A stretch of DNA of 64,000 nucleotides from Cliona cf. orientalis (Eukaryota > Porifera > Demospongiae > Clionaida > Clionaidae). The translations under genes and the position numbers were made by a program. The first letter of the stretch is position 1, and each line of letters starts with the position of its first letter. The DNA is taken from contig OZ005689.1 of assembly GCA_963930775.1 (NCBI GenBank), positions 4,650,001-4,714,000 on the forward strand, written 5' to 3'. Under the pieces are notes generated by a model. The model was not told the origin of the DNA, did no database searches, and saw nothing but the letters and a program-made list of their open reading frames with translations. Of this stretch, positions 1 to 9,721 are shown piece by piece.

Positions 1-60
1 GACGATCATTTTTCTTATATAGTCCGTGTCCTAATGTGGAGGATATAAAAGATGTACGGT
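1..60. repeat. Dispersed repeat, truncated copy (family R1)
   Basis: The segment TTTTCTTATATAGTCCGTG recurs near 10050, and the following words (GTGTCCTAA, GGAGG, ATAAAAGATGT) recur at 25930-25965. Three positions share pieces of one unit, so this is an interspersed repeat cut by the window edge. Nothing coding is visible in it. Confidence 0.55.
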
Positions 61-109
61 GGCCCAGAAGGTCATTTGAGATTGAACATTAGCCGTTTGA
101 TTGTCACGG

Positions 110-355
110 CTAAGAGATTGCACATTGGCGGTTTGCATCCCGAATGTCCAACTCTAATGGGACACTGTGGATTCCCAAAATTAAATATATCCAATTTCTT
201 AGGACACTGAGGTTGCACATTGGCGACATGATTCAAACCACGAGTGTCCAATTATTGGAAACTTGGAATTCCAAATTGCCAATCTTTTAGCACAATTATG
301 CTAAGAGATTGCATATTGATGATTCAAATGTCGATTCTCCAATCCCTTAGCACCA
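110..355. repeat. Degenerate tandem repeat, about three units
   Basis: A unit of roughly 90-100 bp built on CTAAGAGATTGCACATTGGCG followed by a GAATGTCCAA-like block starts near 110, 198 and 301. The copies are diverged and differ in spacing. No reading frame is shared. It may be an old satellite remnant. Confidence 0.45.
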
Positions 356-689
356 AGAGTATTATAATAGAGAGAGAAAGAGAGTATTCTACTTCACTAT
401 GGGTCTGTGTTACAACACTTTATGGGGGTCATGATCTACAGAACGCAAGGATTTAAGCACAATCAGACTCGTATTGATGCAAACTTGCCCCACCCTAAGC
501 CTAGCCTCGTCCTTTGGCACACGCCATGTGCCAAAACACGAGGCTGGCCGGCCCCACCCAGCCCGGTATAGTCTCATTCCCAGACCCCAAGTGGGATCTG
601 CCCCCCCCCCCCCCCCCCCCCCCCCGTACGGTAACTATAATTGTGGGTGTGGTACAACATTAAATCCCTGTACATGTCAATTGGCTTAT

Positions 690-1031
690 GCGCTGAGCGA
701 GGGAATTCCTGCACTCACGTGTGTCCCTAGTCTATTTGAGAAGCCCGATGCAGAAAAACTGAACCAATGGCTTTCTTGTTTTGTAGAAGCTAGGCGCCAG
801 GATGGAGAGCCATATCCTGCTCATTTGCTATATTTACTATTGTCTGGTCTACTCAGGCATGGGCACTCCAAGTCCAAAAATTTCTTGGACTAGAAGGACC
901 CACATTTCTTGGAGTTGTCTGGTGTCTGTAGATCTGTCGCTAAACAGTTGCGTAAGGATGGGGTCGGTGCTTCTATTAAGCATGCACCTATTATCACTCC
1001 CGAAGAAGAAGACCTAGATCTATATGGATGA
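690..1031 (+). pseudogene. DUF3504 / KIAA1958-like (Crypton-type recombinase) fragment, broken
   Basis: One frame reads as the N-terminal part of the DUF3504 domain found in KIAA1958, QRICH1 and ZMYM proteins, which is thought to derive from Crypton tyrosine recombinases. Visible pieces are LFEKPDAEKLNQWL, EARRQDGEPYPAHLLYLL, a GLLRH block, VGASIKHAPIITPEEED and intervening hydrophobic helices. The frame is interrupted by a TAG at 891-893 and then stays open in the same frame to TGA at 1029-1031. There is no catalytic tyrosine region and no start context. The 3' end runs straight into an inverted repeat (1017-1119). I read it as a dead transposon-derived fragment. The domain assignment is from memory of the family and was not searched. 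Confidence 0.6.
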
Positions 1032-1119
1032 ACGACTCCAAATTTTTCCGTTAGCGTGACAGGGTTTGGGTTTCGGGGACCTGCTAATAATTTTGCGAGT
1101 CGTTCTTCCATATAGATCC
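1017..1119. repeat. Short inverted repeat (foldback)
   Basis: GATCTATATGGATGAACGAC at 1017 is matched, inverted and with one mismatch, by the block ending at 1119 (arms about 22 bp, loop about 58 bp). It truncates the DUF3504 fragment and looks like a small foldback insertion. Confidence 0.6.
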
Positions 1120-1357
1120 GAAGACCTCCTTTTGGATAAAGGGTCATTGGTATTTTTGCTCCTGAACCCCTAGTGAGAGCTGTTTTTTACTACATGTACA
1201 TCAGAAAGGCATTCTGTTTTAGAGGAGGAATGGAGCAGCGTTCACTTAAGCCATCACAATTTGTGAGAAGATATACAATCCAGATCACTCAAAGAATCAT
1301 CAAGGAGGCTTTGGTACACTCAACGATTCCAATAAGGTAATCCACACCACCTAGGGA

Positions 1358-1431
1358 GGCTATTTATAAAAGCAGGAATGGAGGAACGAAACCGAAATGG
1401 AACAGAACAGAAACGAAACGAAATGACGACC
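1358..1431 (+). repeat. Left terminal inverted repeat of the MULE
   Basis: The arm runs from GGCTATTTATAAAAGC to GACGACC. It pairs with 6566-6634, with scattered single-base differences and a 3-base indel near the inner end. The 9-bp duplication ACCTAGGGA abuts its outer edge. Confidence 0.9.
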
Positions 1432-1533
1432 CTTACCGCCAAGCGCACGCATGCGCGATCGTAATTATAGTGACACGACGACCATTTCCAATCAGTATAA
1501 CATAATGACGATCATTTCCATTACAAACAAGAT

Positions 1534-4500
1534 TCAGACACAACCATAAGTATGCAGTAAAAATAGCCAGTGTTCAGGTAAAAGCTTCTCCCTAACTTCA
1601 TTTGGAATCTGCACTTGACTAGAGTCAAAACTTGGACAGCGAGCTTTAGGGCATGTTAAGTTTGGATGGTAATGTACATTTTTTAGAGCTGATAGTTGCT
1701 GCCTTCCCGTCACCACATTGTAAAAAAGGTGCTGTTCTTTACGAACTAAACATAGGTCATATGGTGGGGAAGGTAGTCCTTTTCCATCAAGTCCACGTTG
1801 ATAGCCATTTCGACAACCAGCACACACTTTGATCGATGCAGTGAGGAACTTGACCTGGAATGATGATGCGTTGACAACAGGTAGTCGGTCATTGAGCTGT
1901 GGAGTAAAGGATGCATGTGCAATTGATGTAGGTTGGGAACGAGGAGGAACAAATGATGGGTTTGGCATAGAGACCACCAACTTTTCTGTAGGCAAGTCTG
2001 CGCAGGATGTAGTCACACACACCGATAAATGGGGACCAGTAGATGTAGTCGTTGGTATACTGCCAGAACATATTTGAAGAGATGAAGACAAGTACTGTGG
2101 TTGAATATTAAGTTGCTGCACTTGATTTGAGGTCACAATATTAAGGGAAGACAACTCAGTAGTTTCCAGCAGGCCAGTGTCAGACTCTGATGTTGTTGCT
2201 AAATTCTGAGCTGGGAAAGGATTTACTACAGAATCTATCTCCGGCTTTTGCACATTTGCTGGTGCCTTTCGCTTCTGTTGTTTTCCTGATTTACTGCCGA
2301 TTCCCTTAGGAAGATTATGGGTGACAACGGCTGTATAGTTAGATTGTACCTTGGCTTTCCTATACGAAGCTACAAATGAATTAAGTCCATTGACTCAGCT
2401 GCAGCCACGACGTGGGAGCAGATTCTCTGTGATTTCCATCCAATGCAGGCATCATCACAGCTAAGTGTACCTTTCTTGTTTTTTGAAATAATATGTGGCT
2501 TCCTCCAGATTCGCTAGCCACACACTTGGCATTCGACATACCTGGAGCATCGCAAATACTATTGGGAGTTTGAAGGATCCTGTCTGCCTTGCTCCAAATG
2601 TTATTCAACACACCAGCTGGAAGATTTGTTATTTCAGTCTTTTCTACAGGCACTGATAGACGAGACAAACTTGCAGCTCTCATTGTTGTAGTGTGGTGAA
2701 TTATAGAGGGATGGGAAACACACGTTTCAAATACAGTTTTCAAATGTTTTTGCCTTTGCTCACTTGTTTTCAAAAACCACTGGGTGCTATCAATTTGCAA
2801 AAAATCATACTTGGAACAGAATTTATACTCACCCATCCCATATACTGCCTCCTCCACTTCCTTGCTTTGCAAAGTCACAAGATCATACATATTGTTGTTG
2901 AACTCAATCCAAGAGCAACGACGGTAGTCAGCATGTGCTTGAGCAATGTTATTCAAGCATTCATTGTCATTGGTAGTGTACTTTGCTGGTGGGTACCCAA
3001 GTCCAGCCGAGGTACGCACAGGTGCAATCATCGAAGATTTCATAACACCAGCTTCGTAACGAAGAATCCAGTCATAAAAACGTGGTTGTTTACATGGATG
3101 AGCTGTCATTTCAAGTTCTTCCCACTTTTTTTGCAGTGAAGCTAGCCTTCCGTCAAAATCAGCAGAATCCTCTGCATCACGTATTCCCTGAGTGTACGTA
3201 GATCCGTGTTGGACACCAAAAATATCTCGGATTATATCTTCTCTTACTGACTGTGGTAGGAGTAATTCAGTGAGTTTGCGGCGAATGTTGTCTTTCATGT
3301 GAATAAAGCATCGAAGATGAATCAAAGATTCAGGGAATACAGCTCCAATTGCTTTCTCCATTGCTGGATCACCATCAGTTCCAATTGCAATCAAATCATT
3401 CAGGCTAGGCTCAAGCTTCAGCAAAGTGGAGAAAAAATGATAATTTAAAAAGGCTTCATATGTCTTCTCTGTGTGAACATATATTGGTCCAAAGAAAACA
3501 GGTGGCTTGCCTGAATTTTTATTCTCAACGTGAAGATAACGATAAGTAGTAATTGTGACATAAAATTTGCCAAGATCAAACGTTGAATCCACACCAAGAA
3601 CACAGGATTCAGCTGGATCAGTGCAAAACCTTTTCAAATCTTTCAGTTGAGACTCTAAAGCGAGAATGCAGCTTGGAGTGGGATCAATGCTAACAGATCT
3701 AACAAACCTGCGTCCATTTGGAAGCATGTCTTCTTTGCACTGCTTAATCAGCTCAAAAATAGGGTCAGATCGTGTGCTTCCTGATGCTGTCGAGTCTGTT
3801 GCACTGCTAGTACATGACTGTTGTCGAGCGTTGTACACCTGCCGTCTATTGCGAGGAAGCTCACTGGCACTTCCAGCTTCAAGACTGCCACCAATTTCCT
3901 TGCATACTTCAGATACTACAATTTTCGGCTTTGCTTTTGACTCCTTTATCATTTTAAGAGTGCTAGATTGAGTGCGACGATGAGAAGTTGATGATCTCTT
4001 TGCATTTCCATGTGGTGGTAATATCACTGGGACTTCATTGCCATCTTCAAATAAATACTGCACAACAGCATAGCGTACAACTTGCTTAGAATAATCCAGT
4101 ACATATGAAATTCTCCGTTGAAATTGTGGTGTTGTCTTATGACGATGGTATAGCCTAATTAAAGTGAATAGGTTTTCTTGAGCAACCCCTTCCTCTGAGT
4201 CAACAGCAGTTGCAGATACAACTTCACTCTTCGATTCATCGAATTCAACCATATAATGACGCCGGGGTTTTCCTCCATGCACCCAAACTCCATTGTCATC
4301 GGCTCTTAGATCTTCAATTTGATGGATACAAGAGAGATCAATAACAAATACACTGTTTTGTGTTATACCAGTTGGTTTTCGTCTGCATATACGATCTGGT
4401 GGGACACTTCCAATCATTAAAGTTAGTAGCTGTGTTACTCCCAAACCTTCAATTGGACGGGCCAATATTGGCAGTGCATGAGTTTCAGGATCATAGTATT

Positions 4501-4643
4501 CTTCATAAAAATCTGGAATCACTCGCTTAAGGATATCGATTGGCTTAGCTTCTGTTTTCGCTTTAAATGGTGAAAATCCATTCTCAAAACTGTCCTGATC
4601 GCTGCTATCACTGCAAAGGTCAATGACCTCTGGCACACTCTGT
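1534..4643 (-). pseudogene. MULE transposase (DDE, SWIM zinc finger) with two frameshifts
   Basis: The main open frame (4636-2381) carries the MULE pattern. A catalytic Asp lies in GVDSTF (about residue 347), a second Asp in IGTDGDPAM (about 419), then RCFIHMKDN with the C-x2-H motif (about 446), and the catalytic Glu in NDNECLNN (about 557). Downstream the reading shifts frame near 2475-2500, beside an A-run, into a frame with the SWIM-type metal ligands (CDDAC then RICSHV). It shifts again near 2380-2384 into the 2378-1534 frame, which is basic and then ends in a Cys-rich tail. All three pieces follow one another without splice signals, so I read two small indels in one gene. The listed first codon is GTG, preceded by a good acceptor (CTCTCTCACCCACAG), so an upstream 5' exon inside the transposon is likely. 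Function when intact: cut-and-paste transposition of this element. Confidence 0.8.
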
Positions 4644-5336
4644 GGGTGAGAGAGTAATATGTATTTTGGTCAATATAGATCGTAAAATAATTAGATACCA
4701 GTGTCCTGGGCAGGTGCCTATTCCTAGGGTGCTTATTTTTGCTACATGAATGGAAAAGCGCCCACTCCCAGGGAAGCAGATTGTTATTGCCATGTACCCA
4801 AGCATAATCTGCACATCAAAGAGCCCATAGGCATGGTCCACCAAAATTAATTTAGGTACATGCACAGGTAGTCAATAATTAGCTGGATCATGCACTGACT
4901 TTATTCACCACCAACAGCTAAATAGTATATTATAGAGTCAAAAATTAAGCACATAGCTTCTATGCTTGACCAAAGTGCAAACACACACTACTAGGTTAAC
5001 ACAAGAGGTATGCTCTGTATGAGTACCAAATATGGAAGTGACTATTAAAGGATGCTAATTAGATAAGGGTACAGTCACAGTTTATACAGCAACACAGACT
5101 GGCCTGGCTGCAAGACAAACATTATCTAGTACTGTTATCTAATTGACCAGAAATCTCAAACTTTTATGAACAAAATTTTCAGCAAAATAATGTATTAACC
5201 TTGTATGTAGCTGGTGATTAATTTCATGCTCATTATTTGGCAATTTCATGACATACACATAATTTGAGAGCTTTTGGCAGTATATACTGTCATACAAAGT
5301 ACATATTCCACAGCGTACATACAACCTACGCCCCCC

Positions 5337-5826
5337 TCCTCCCCCAGGGTTTCATTTAGGGGGGGGCACTCGTCCACCCTTGGAAGCTGGCTGCCCCCCC
5401 CCCCCCCTGAGAATAGCCACCAATCATACGTACAATGCATGTACATGTAAAACGTTTAAATGATGAAAGTGTCCAACACGGCAGATTTAACCTATAAACT
5501 ATCTGAAGCTTCGCGCTATGCGCGTTAGGAAACACATTCCCCATTCAACATTTGCATGACTATTGAAAAGGAGGGATTTCACTGACAGACTTCTCCCCAA
5601 CAGGGTCTCAGAAGCCACCAGAAACAGTCTTAGAGATTGTAGAGTTAAATTTCCTGGGGGAGATTACCCCCAGACCCCGCTAATGTACTATTCTACATTA
5701 TAATATTCTTCATAGATGAAAAACACTAAGTATTACTATAGTCCTCACCCCCCTTTAATTCCACAACTGTTGCGTTTGCCCCACCCCCCCCCCCCTTGAC
5801 GAAAATCCTAAATGAAAGCCTGCCCC
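5337..5826. repeat. Nested foldback element inside the MULE
   Basis: GGGTTTCATTTAGG near 5345 is matched inverted by CCTAAATGAAAGCC near 5808-5821, both edged by C/G homopolymers. A related CAGGGTTTATTTCAGGGGG block occurs near 55376, so the arms belong to a dispersed family. No gene is seen in 4644-6240 apart from this. Confidence 0.45.
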
Positions 5827-6240
5827 CCTCTCCTACTAAATTCTGATTTACCTCGTATTCCAACCATCAAAAATTATTAATTGAAGAGAGTAAATGAACC
5901 TGATACCCCCTCCCCATCAAGATTCAAGATAATGATGCTGAGACACATACAAAATAACCCCTCAAGGATTTATGATCACCAGGGATCTGGATTTCATTAA
6001 AATTTTAAGAAATGGCCGACTCCCTCAGACTTCATTATGCCACAGCCGTGTATCACTATTACCATTAACTAGATGGCCCCATTCAGCAAAAATGGACTGC
6101 AGCCCCCCCGCCCCCCCTCCCCCCCAAACCATATCTAACTTGGGTCCTACCACGAGATAGATTGCTATCGATGCTCCCTGTCCCTACCCCTGAAATTAAT
6201 AAACAAAATCACTTTATTGACCTTATCCTTCGTCTTGTGA

Positions 6241-6489
6241 GTGCCGATTTCAGGGTTGGCCTTGAAGTTGCCATCCGAAGATGAATCAGAATCGACAGTG
6301 ATAACCGCCGATGAAGGTCAAAATAAGCGCTTTCTTATTCGTGGCCTCTTAATCTTCGATAATAAACGCTCTAATTCAGAATCCGACGAGGAGGGAGAGG
6401 AGTCGCGCCTGGAAAACTTCGAAAGAGACATGGCTGCGCTAACGGCTACAGATACTTGTCAGAGGAACACGAGGTCAACAGCAAAATGA
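6241..6489 (+). CDS. Possible small acidic ORF of the MULE (uncertain)
   Basis: An 82-codon frame on the strand opposite the transposase, rich in Glu, Asp and Ser (EDESES, SESDEEGEES), ends at TGA 6487-6489. It lacks an ATG, since the first codon is GTG. It is preceded by a polypyrimidine/TTTCAG stretch that could be a 3' splice site. Many MULEs carry a second gene, but I recognise no domain, and it may equally be a chance frame or a captured host exon. Confidence 0.3.
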   Translation: MPISGLALKLPSEDESESTVITADEGQNKRFLIRGLLIFDNKRSNSESDEEGEESRLENFERDMAALTATDTCQRNTRSTAK

Positions 6490-6565
6490 AGCGAACACGA
6501 GGCCCACGTACCATTTTCACGCATGCGCACTAGTGCAAATGGATGGTTGCAGGGTAGCTGGAAAT

Positions 6566-6634
6566 GGTCGTCGTTTCGTTTCTGTTCTGTTCCGTTTCTG
6601 TTTCGTTCCTCCATTCCGGCTTTTATAAATAGCC
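6566..6634 (-). repeat. Right terminal inverted repeat of the MULE
   Basis: This is the inverted partner of 1358-1431, from GGTCGTCGTTTCGTTTCTG out to CTTTTATAAATAGCC. The second copy of the 9-bp target duplication follows at 6635-6643. Confidence 0.9.
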
Positions 6635-6913
6635 ACCTAGGGACTTTTTCTTATTTTGTGTGTGTGTATGCATGCAGGAGCACACCCGTGTGCATTTGTT
6701 GGCTTCTATTATGACCTTATCATATGACCTTATCATAACAGAAGCCAGAGACTGGTTTACATTGTAATTGACCACGGAACAATATCATGATATTTCCCTA
6801 TATAGCCACAGGGTAATATCACATATGTACCACAGCGTGGTACTTTAATTATGTCATAGGTGCATGGGCTACAAATACTAGCTATAGCTCTCAGTGGAGT
6901 CTGAACGTAAATT

Positions 6914-8719
6914 ATGGCTAGTAATTGTGAACACAAGCGGGATTATCATCTTCTCCTGATCAATCTGTCCCAGAGGCTTTCCAAAGAAGACCTCAAGAGC
7001 TTGGTTTTCTCCTGTGGCGATGTCCTGCCAAGGTCTGCTGCTGACAGTATCACGGCTGGTACTGATCTCTTTCGCGAGCTGAACCAGAGAGGCCACCTTG
7101 GACCCTCTAACTATGACTACCTAAGACACAATTTGGAGCTGGTAGGAAGGAACGATCTTGCCTCCTTGCTACCCGACCAATTTGAAATAATGTTTGATAA
7201 AGCACGTGCCACAGAGAAGACACGTTTTGGTTACGTCTCTAATCCAGAAGTGCCGGCAGTGCATCCCATGAGCTTTCAACTAGCAAAATTCACCTCTGCA
7301 CCTAGTGTAACAAATAGGATGTTTTTTCTCCACTTATCTGAGCAGCTGACTTCTGAAGAGCTAGAAAAACTCGCTTATCTTATGTGTCCCCAACAGTGCA
7401 ACGACCAGTTCACAGCAGCAAAATTTAGGTTGGGATTAGCAGATCTTCTTGAGAAAGGAGAAAATGTCATTTCCTTGCAGTTTATTCATCTTCTATCTAC
7501 TTGTCTCGATGTCATTGGTAGGGCTGATCTAGCTCAGCACCTCTGCTCTTTGATTGGCCCTCAAGTTCTTCTTTCATCTTTTTCCACATCTCAACAGCAG
7601 CTCAATTTGAAGATTAGCCTACTGCTTCATTCAAAGCATCAATCTTATGACTTCCACATGAAAGCTTTGGCTATGCTTGAGAGAGAAGATGGCTGCAGAG
7701 TAAGAGTGCTTGGGCCATTAATGAAGGAATTAGGTAAATGTTATAATCGCTCCACTATCCTTCCACTGGCTCAAAAGCTTCAGATAGTTTTGCAAAGCTG
7801 GAGTCACCCAGAAGAATTCGATGAACTGATCCACACCTCTCTTAAAATAATATTCGATTTCAATCCAGCTTATAGGACAAGAACGAGATTCATTGAACAT
7901 AGCAGAGAGCTCCACTTGAAGCAATTGCACAGTCTCAACTCAAAATGTACTGAAGCTTATAAAGAGTTTGATTCCATCATGTCTTCCTTTGAATGGAATC
8001 CAGATGTCAGAAGTGAAGTGAAGAGGAATGAAAAATCTCGAGGATTACCTTTTGGTACTCCAGCTGATATTGCAGTTGAGTACATATTTGAACTGTGCAA
8101 GGAGACGCATCGATGCAAGGGGCTCCACCAGGAGAAGCAACTAGCTAAAAAACAGCTACAAATTCTCCATAGTGCCTTTGGCTATTGCTGTCATGGTGCA
8201 GTGGTGCTTCAGTGGCTTGCTACACTCCTCTGCCTGTCCACTTCCTGTTCCAGCACACTTGATCTGAGCAAACACAAAGCTCTCTTACTGAGCCTCATCA
8301 CACAAGTGAAAGATGACATCAATGATCTATACCCCATGATATCATTGATATTGGGCAACGATTTTTGGCAGAAGGTAGCTCCACTGTTGGAATCCATAGG
8401 TGTATTCCAAGCTGTTCAAAATCATCAACAACTAAAAATACATACACTGTCAGTGAATCTTATTGAACTACTTTACCTTGTGTTTCTGATTAAATTATTA
8501 GCAGTTGCTTCACTAGGTCCAAGTTGTATTGGGGTATACGATGTTCAGGTGACAGATCAGCTCCTCACAGGTCAAACTTCCTATTGCTCGCATGTGATAC
8601 TGCTGATTGCTTCTGGCATGAAACAACAAGTGGAGGCGTTTCAAAAGAGAGTTCTGGCTGAAGACAGACTCTGTCAACACCTGATAACTGCTCTAACCAC
8701 TACAAGGATTAAGGACTAA
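6914..8719 (+). CDS. Tandem death-effector-domain protein, intronless, 601 aa
   Basis: The protein has two death effector domains at residues about 11-88 and 136-214. Each ends with the charge motif of the family (R-N-D-L at 79-82, R-A-D-L at 203-206) and shows the six-helix hydrophobic pattern (LSQRLSKEDLKSLVF; LSEQLTSEELEKLAYL). DEDs form filaments with caspase-8-like and FADD-like partners, so a role in apoptosis or immune signalling in the cytoplasm is inferred. No caspase domain follows. Residues 215-601 are helical and unrecognised, with a hydrophobic stretch near 520-540 (LIELLYLVFLIKLLAVASLG) that could be a membrane segment. The ATG at 6914 is the first in frame, and the domain starts ten residues later. 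The gene is one uninterrupted exon, unlike its neighbours. It starts 270 bp after the MULE and ends 1 kb before the first visible dynein exon. Confidence 0.85.
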   Translation: MASNCEHKRDYHLLLINLSQRLSKEDLKSLVFSCGDVLPRSAADSITAGTDLFRELNQRGHLGPSNYDYLRHNLELVGRNDLASLLPDQFEIMFDKARATEKTRFGYVSNPEVPAVHPMSFQLAKFTSAPSVTNRMFFLHLSEQLTSEELEKLAYLMCPQQCNDQFTAAKFRLGLADLLEKGENVISLQFIHLLSTCLDVIGRADLAQHLCSLIGPQVLLSSFSTSQQQLNLKISLLLHSKHQSYDFHMKALAMLEREDGCRVRVLGPLMKELGKCYNRSTILPLAQKLQIVLQSWSHPEEFDELIHTSLKIIFDFNPAYRTRTRFIEHSRELHLKQLHSLNSKCTEAYKEFDSIMSSFEWNPDVRSEVKRNEKSRGLPFGTPADIAVEYIFELCKETHRCKGLHQEKQLAKKQLQILHSAFGYCCHGAVVLQWLATLLCLSTSCSSTLDLSKHKALLLSLITQVKDDINDLYPMISLILGNDFWQKVAPLLESIGVFQAVQNHQQLKIHTLSVNLIELLYLVFLIKLLAVASLGPSCIGVYDVQVTDQLLTGQTSYCSHVILLIASGMKQQVEAFQKRVLAEDRLCQHLITALTTTRIKD

Positions 8720-8755
8720 ATTTAATTACCAATACAAATCTTATTATACCACAAA

Positions 8756-8761
8756 ATTAAA
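8756..8761 (+). terminator. Candidate polyadenylation signal of the DED gene
   Basis: ATTAAA lies 37 bases after the stop codon of the DED gene. No AATAAA occurs closer. Confidence 0.35.
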
Positions 8762-8879
8762 CTTTGAAACCTCCTGATGTTTTTATTTTTATTTCCTGTT
8801 ATGAACTTTGTGCTCATCTCTGTGTGTGTTTATGTACAAATTGTCACTGTATCAAATGTAATTAAAATTGGTGATTGGG

Positions 8880-9333
8880 TCCCAAATATTGGTGAATTTA
8901 AATTTGGTGGTTGCTTAGGTAGACCACCAAACTGCCACATTTTCTAGCTATACGGTAATAATAACCTATAGTATGCTGAATTATTGCTACATTTACTAGC
9001 CGTCAATGAAAAGAAGGTATATAATGCAAGCAATTTTTAACATAGTTGTTACATGTTGATAATAATAGTCTATATTGGACGACGTATGCACTTTCCTAAA
9101 TGGAAAGGCATACTGTGGCACTGCATATACCATATAGCTGGCGGGCATTAAATTTGGCGGTTGAGCCCAAAATCGCTATTGCATGAATATTGGCGGATTT
9201 AACTTTGGCGGTTCGGTACGGGATCGCCATACGTATATATGTGAGTAGGAAATTTTGGCGGGTTTTAATTTGGCAGTTGTAATATAGACCGCCAAACTGC
9301 CAAATTTAATTCCCCACCAAATTTTCCGGCTAT
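8880..9333. repeat. Cluster of TTGGCGG-type foldback repeats
   Basis: Short palindromic modules based on AATTTGGCGGTT and its complement recur. The clearest is 9248-9278 (GGAAATTTTGGCGGG to TTTGGCAGT) paired with 9295-9326. Related arms lie at 8884-8935 and 9141-9215. Several copies end in GCTATACGGTA/GCTATACAGTA. This is typical of small non-autonomous DNA elements. The remaining 8720-9721 sequence shows no exon. Confidence 0.6.
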
Positions 9334-9721
9334 ACAGTAGTTAGTGTTATATAGACCTTGATTGTAAATACGATAATGCATGAACTTATAGCATGATGGG
9401 ATATAAAAATGTTATACCGACTGACTGAATTAGTTAGACACTGTTTAGGAGGTTTCTACGTGATTTAGAAGACTGAAGGGCTATCTATGTAGAGTCCCGA
9501 GTGAACCCTGAGGTATTCTAAATTACATGGAAACTGACTAAACAATGTCTAACAACTTTAGATCATATTATTGTAATAGCCCGAGGATACAAAGTTTAGG
9601 TGTTCTATCAAAATCTTATTAATGATTTCATCAGTATAATAATTATGTGGATCCGCTGTAACTTGATATTGCCATGCATTATGTGAGTTCAAATATACAT
9701 GTACACGTACATCCCATATAG

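Larger units (their letters stand above)
1358..6634 (-). mobile_element. Mutator-like (MULE) DNA transposon, 5.3 kb, with TIRs and 9-bp target duplication
   Basis: Long terminal inverted repeats of about 70-75 bp lie at 1358-1431 and 6566-6634. They begin GGCTATTTATAAAAGC and continue through GGAATGGAGGAACGAAAC with only a few mismatches. Directly outside both ends is the same 9-bp word ACCTAGGGA (1349-1357 and 6635-6643), a target-site duplication. Nine-base duplications and long TIRs are the signature of the Mutator superfamily, and the internal minus-strand gene encodes a MULE-type DDE transposase, so boundaries and content agree. The near-identical TIRs suggest fairly recent movement. The transposase is frameshifted, so this copy is probably not autonomous now. 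The non-coding part (4644-6240) holds poly-C tracts and a nested foldback. Confidence 0.9.

Noticed and set aside
601..625. Long C/G homopolymers (also 24713, 27307, 29009, 55406, 59257) as G-quadruplex regulators
   Set aside because: They recur in unrelated contexts, often in repeat arms, and homopolymer lengths are unreliable in assemblies. No functional link is visible.
1534..2253. Separate 239-codon minus-strand gene after the transposase
   Set aside because: Its frame runs upstream without a stop into the transposase C-terminus and it lacks an ATG, so it is the tail of the same broken gene.
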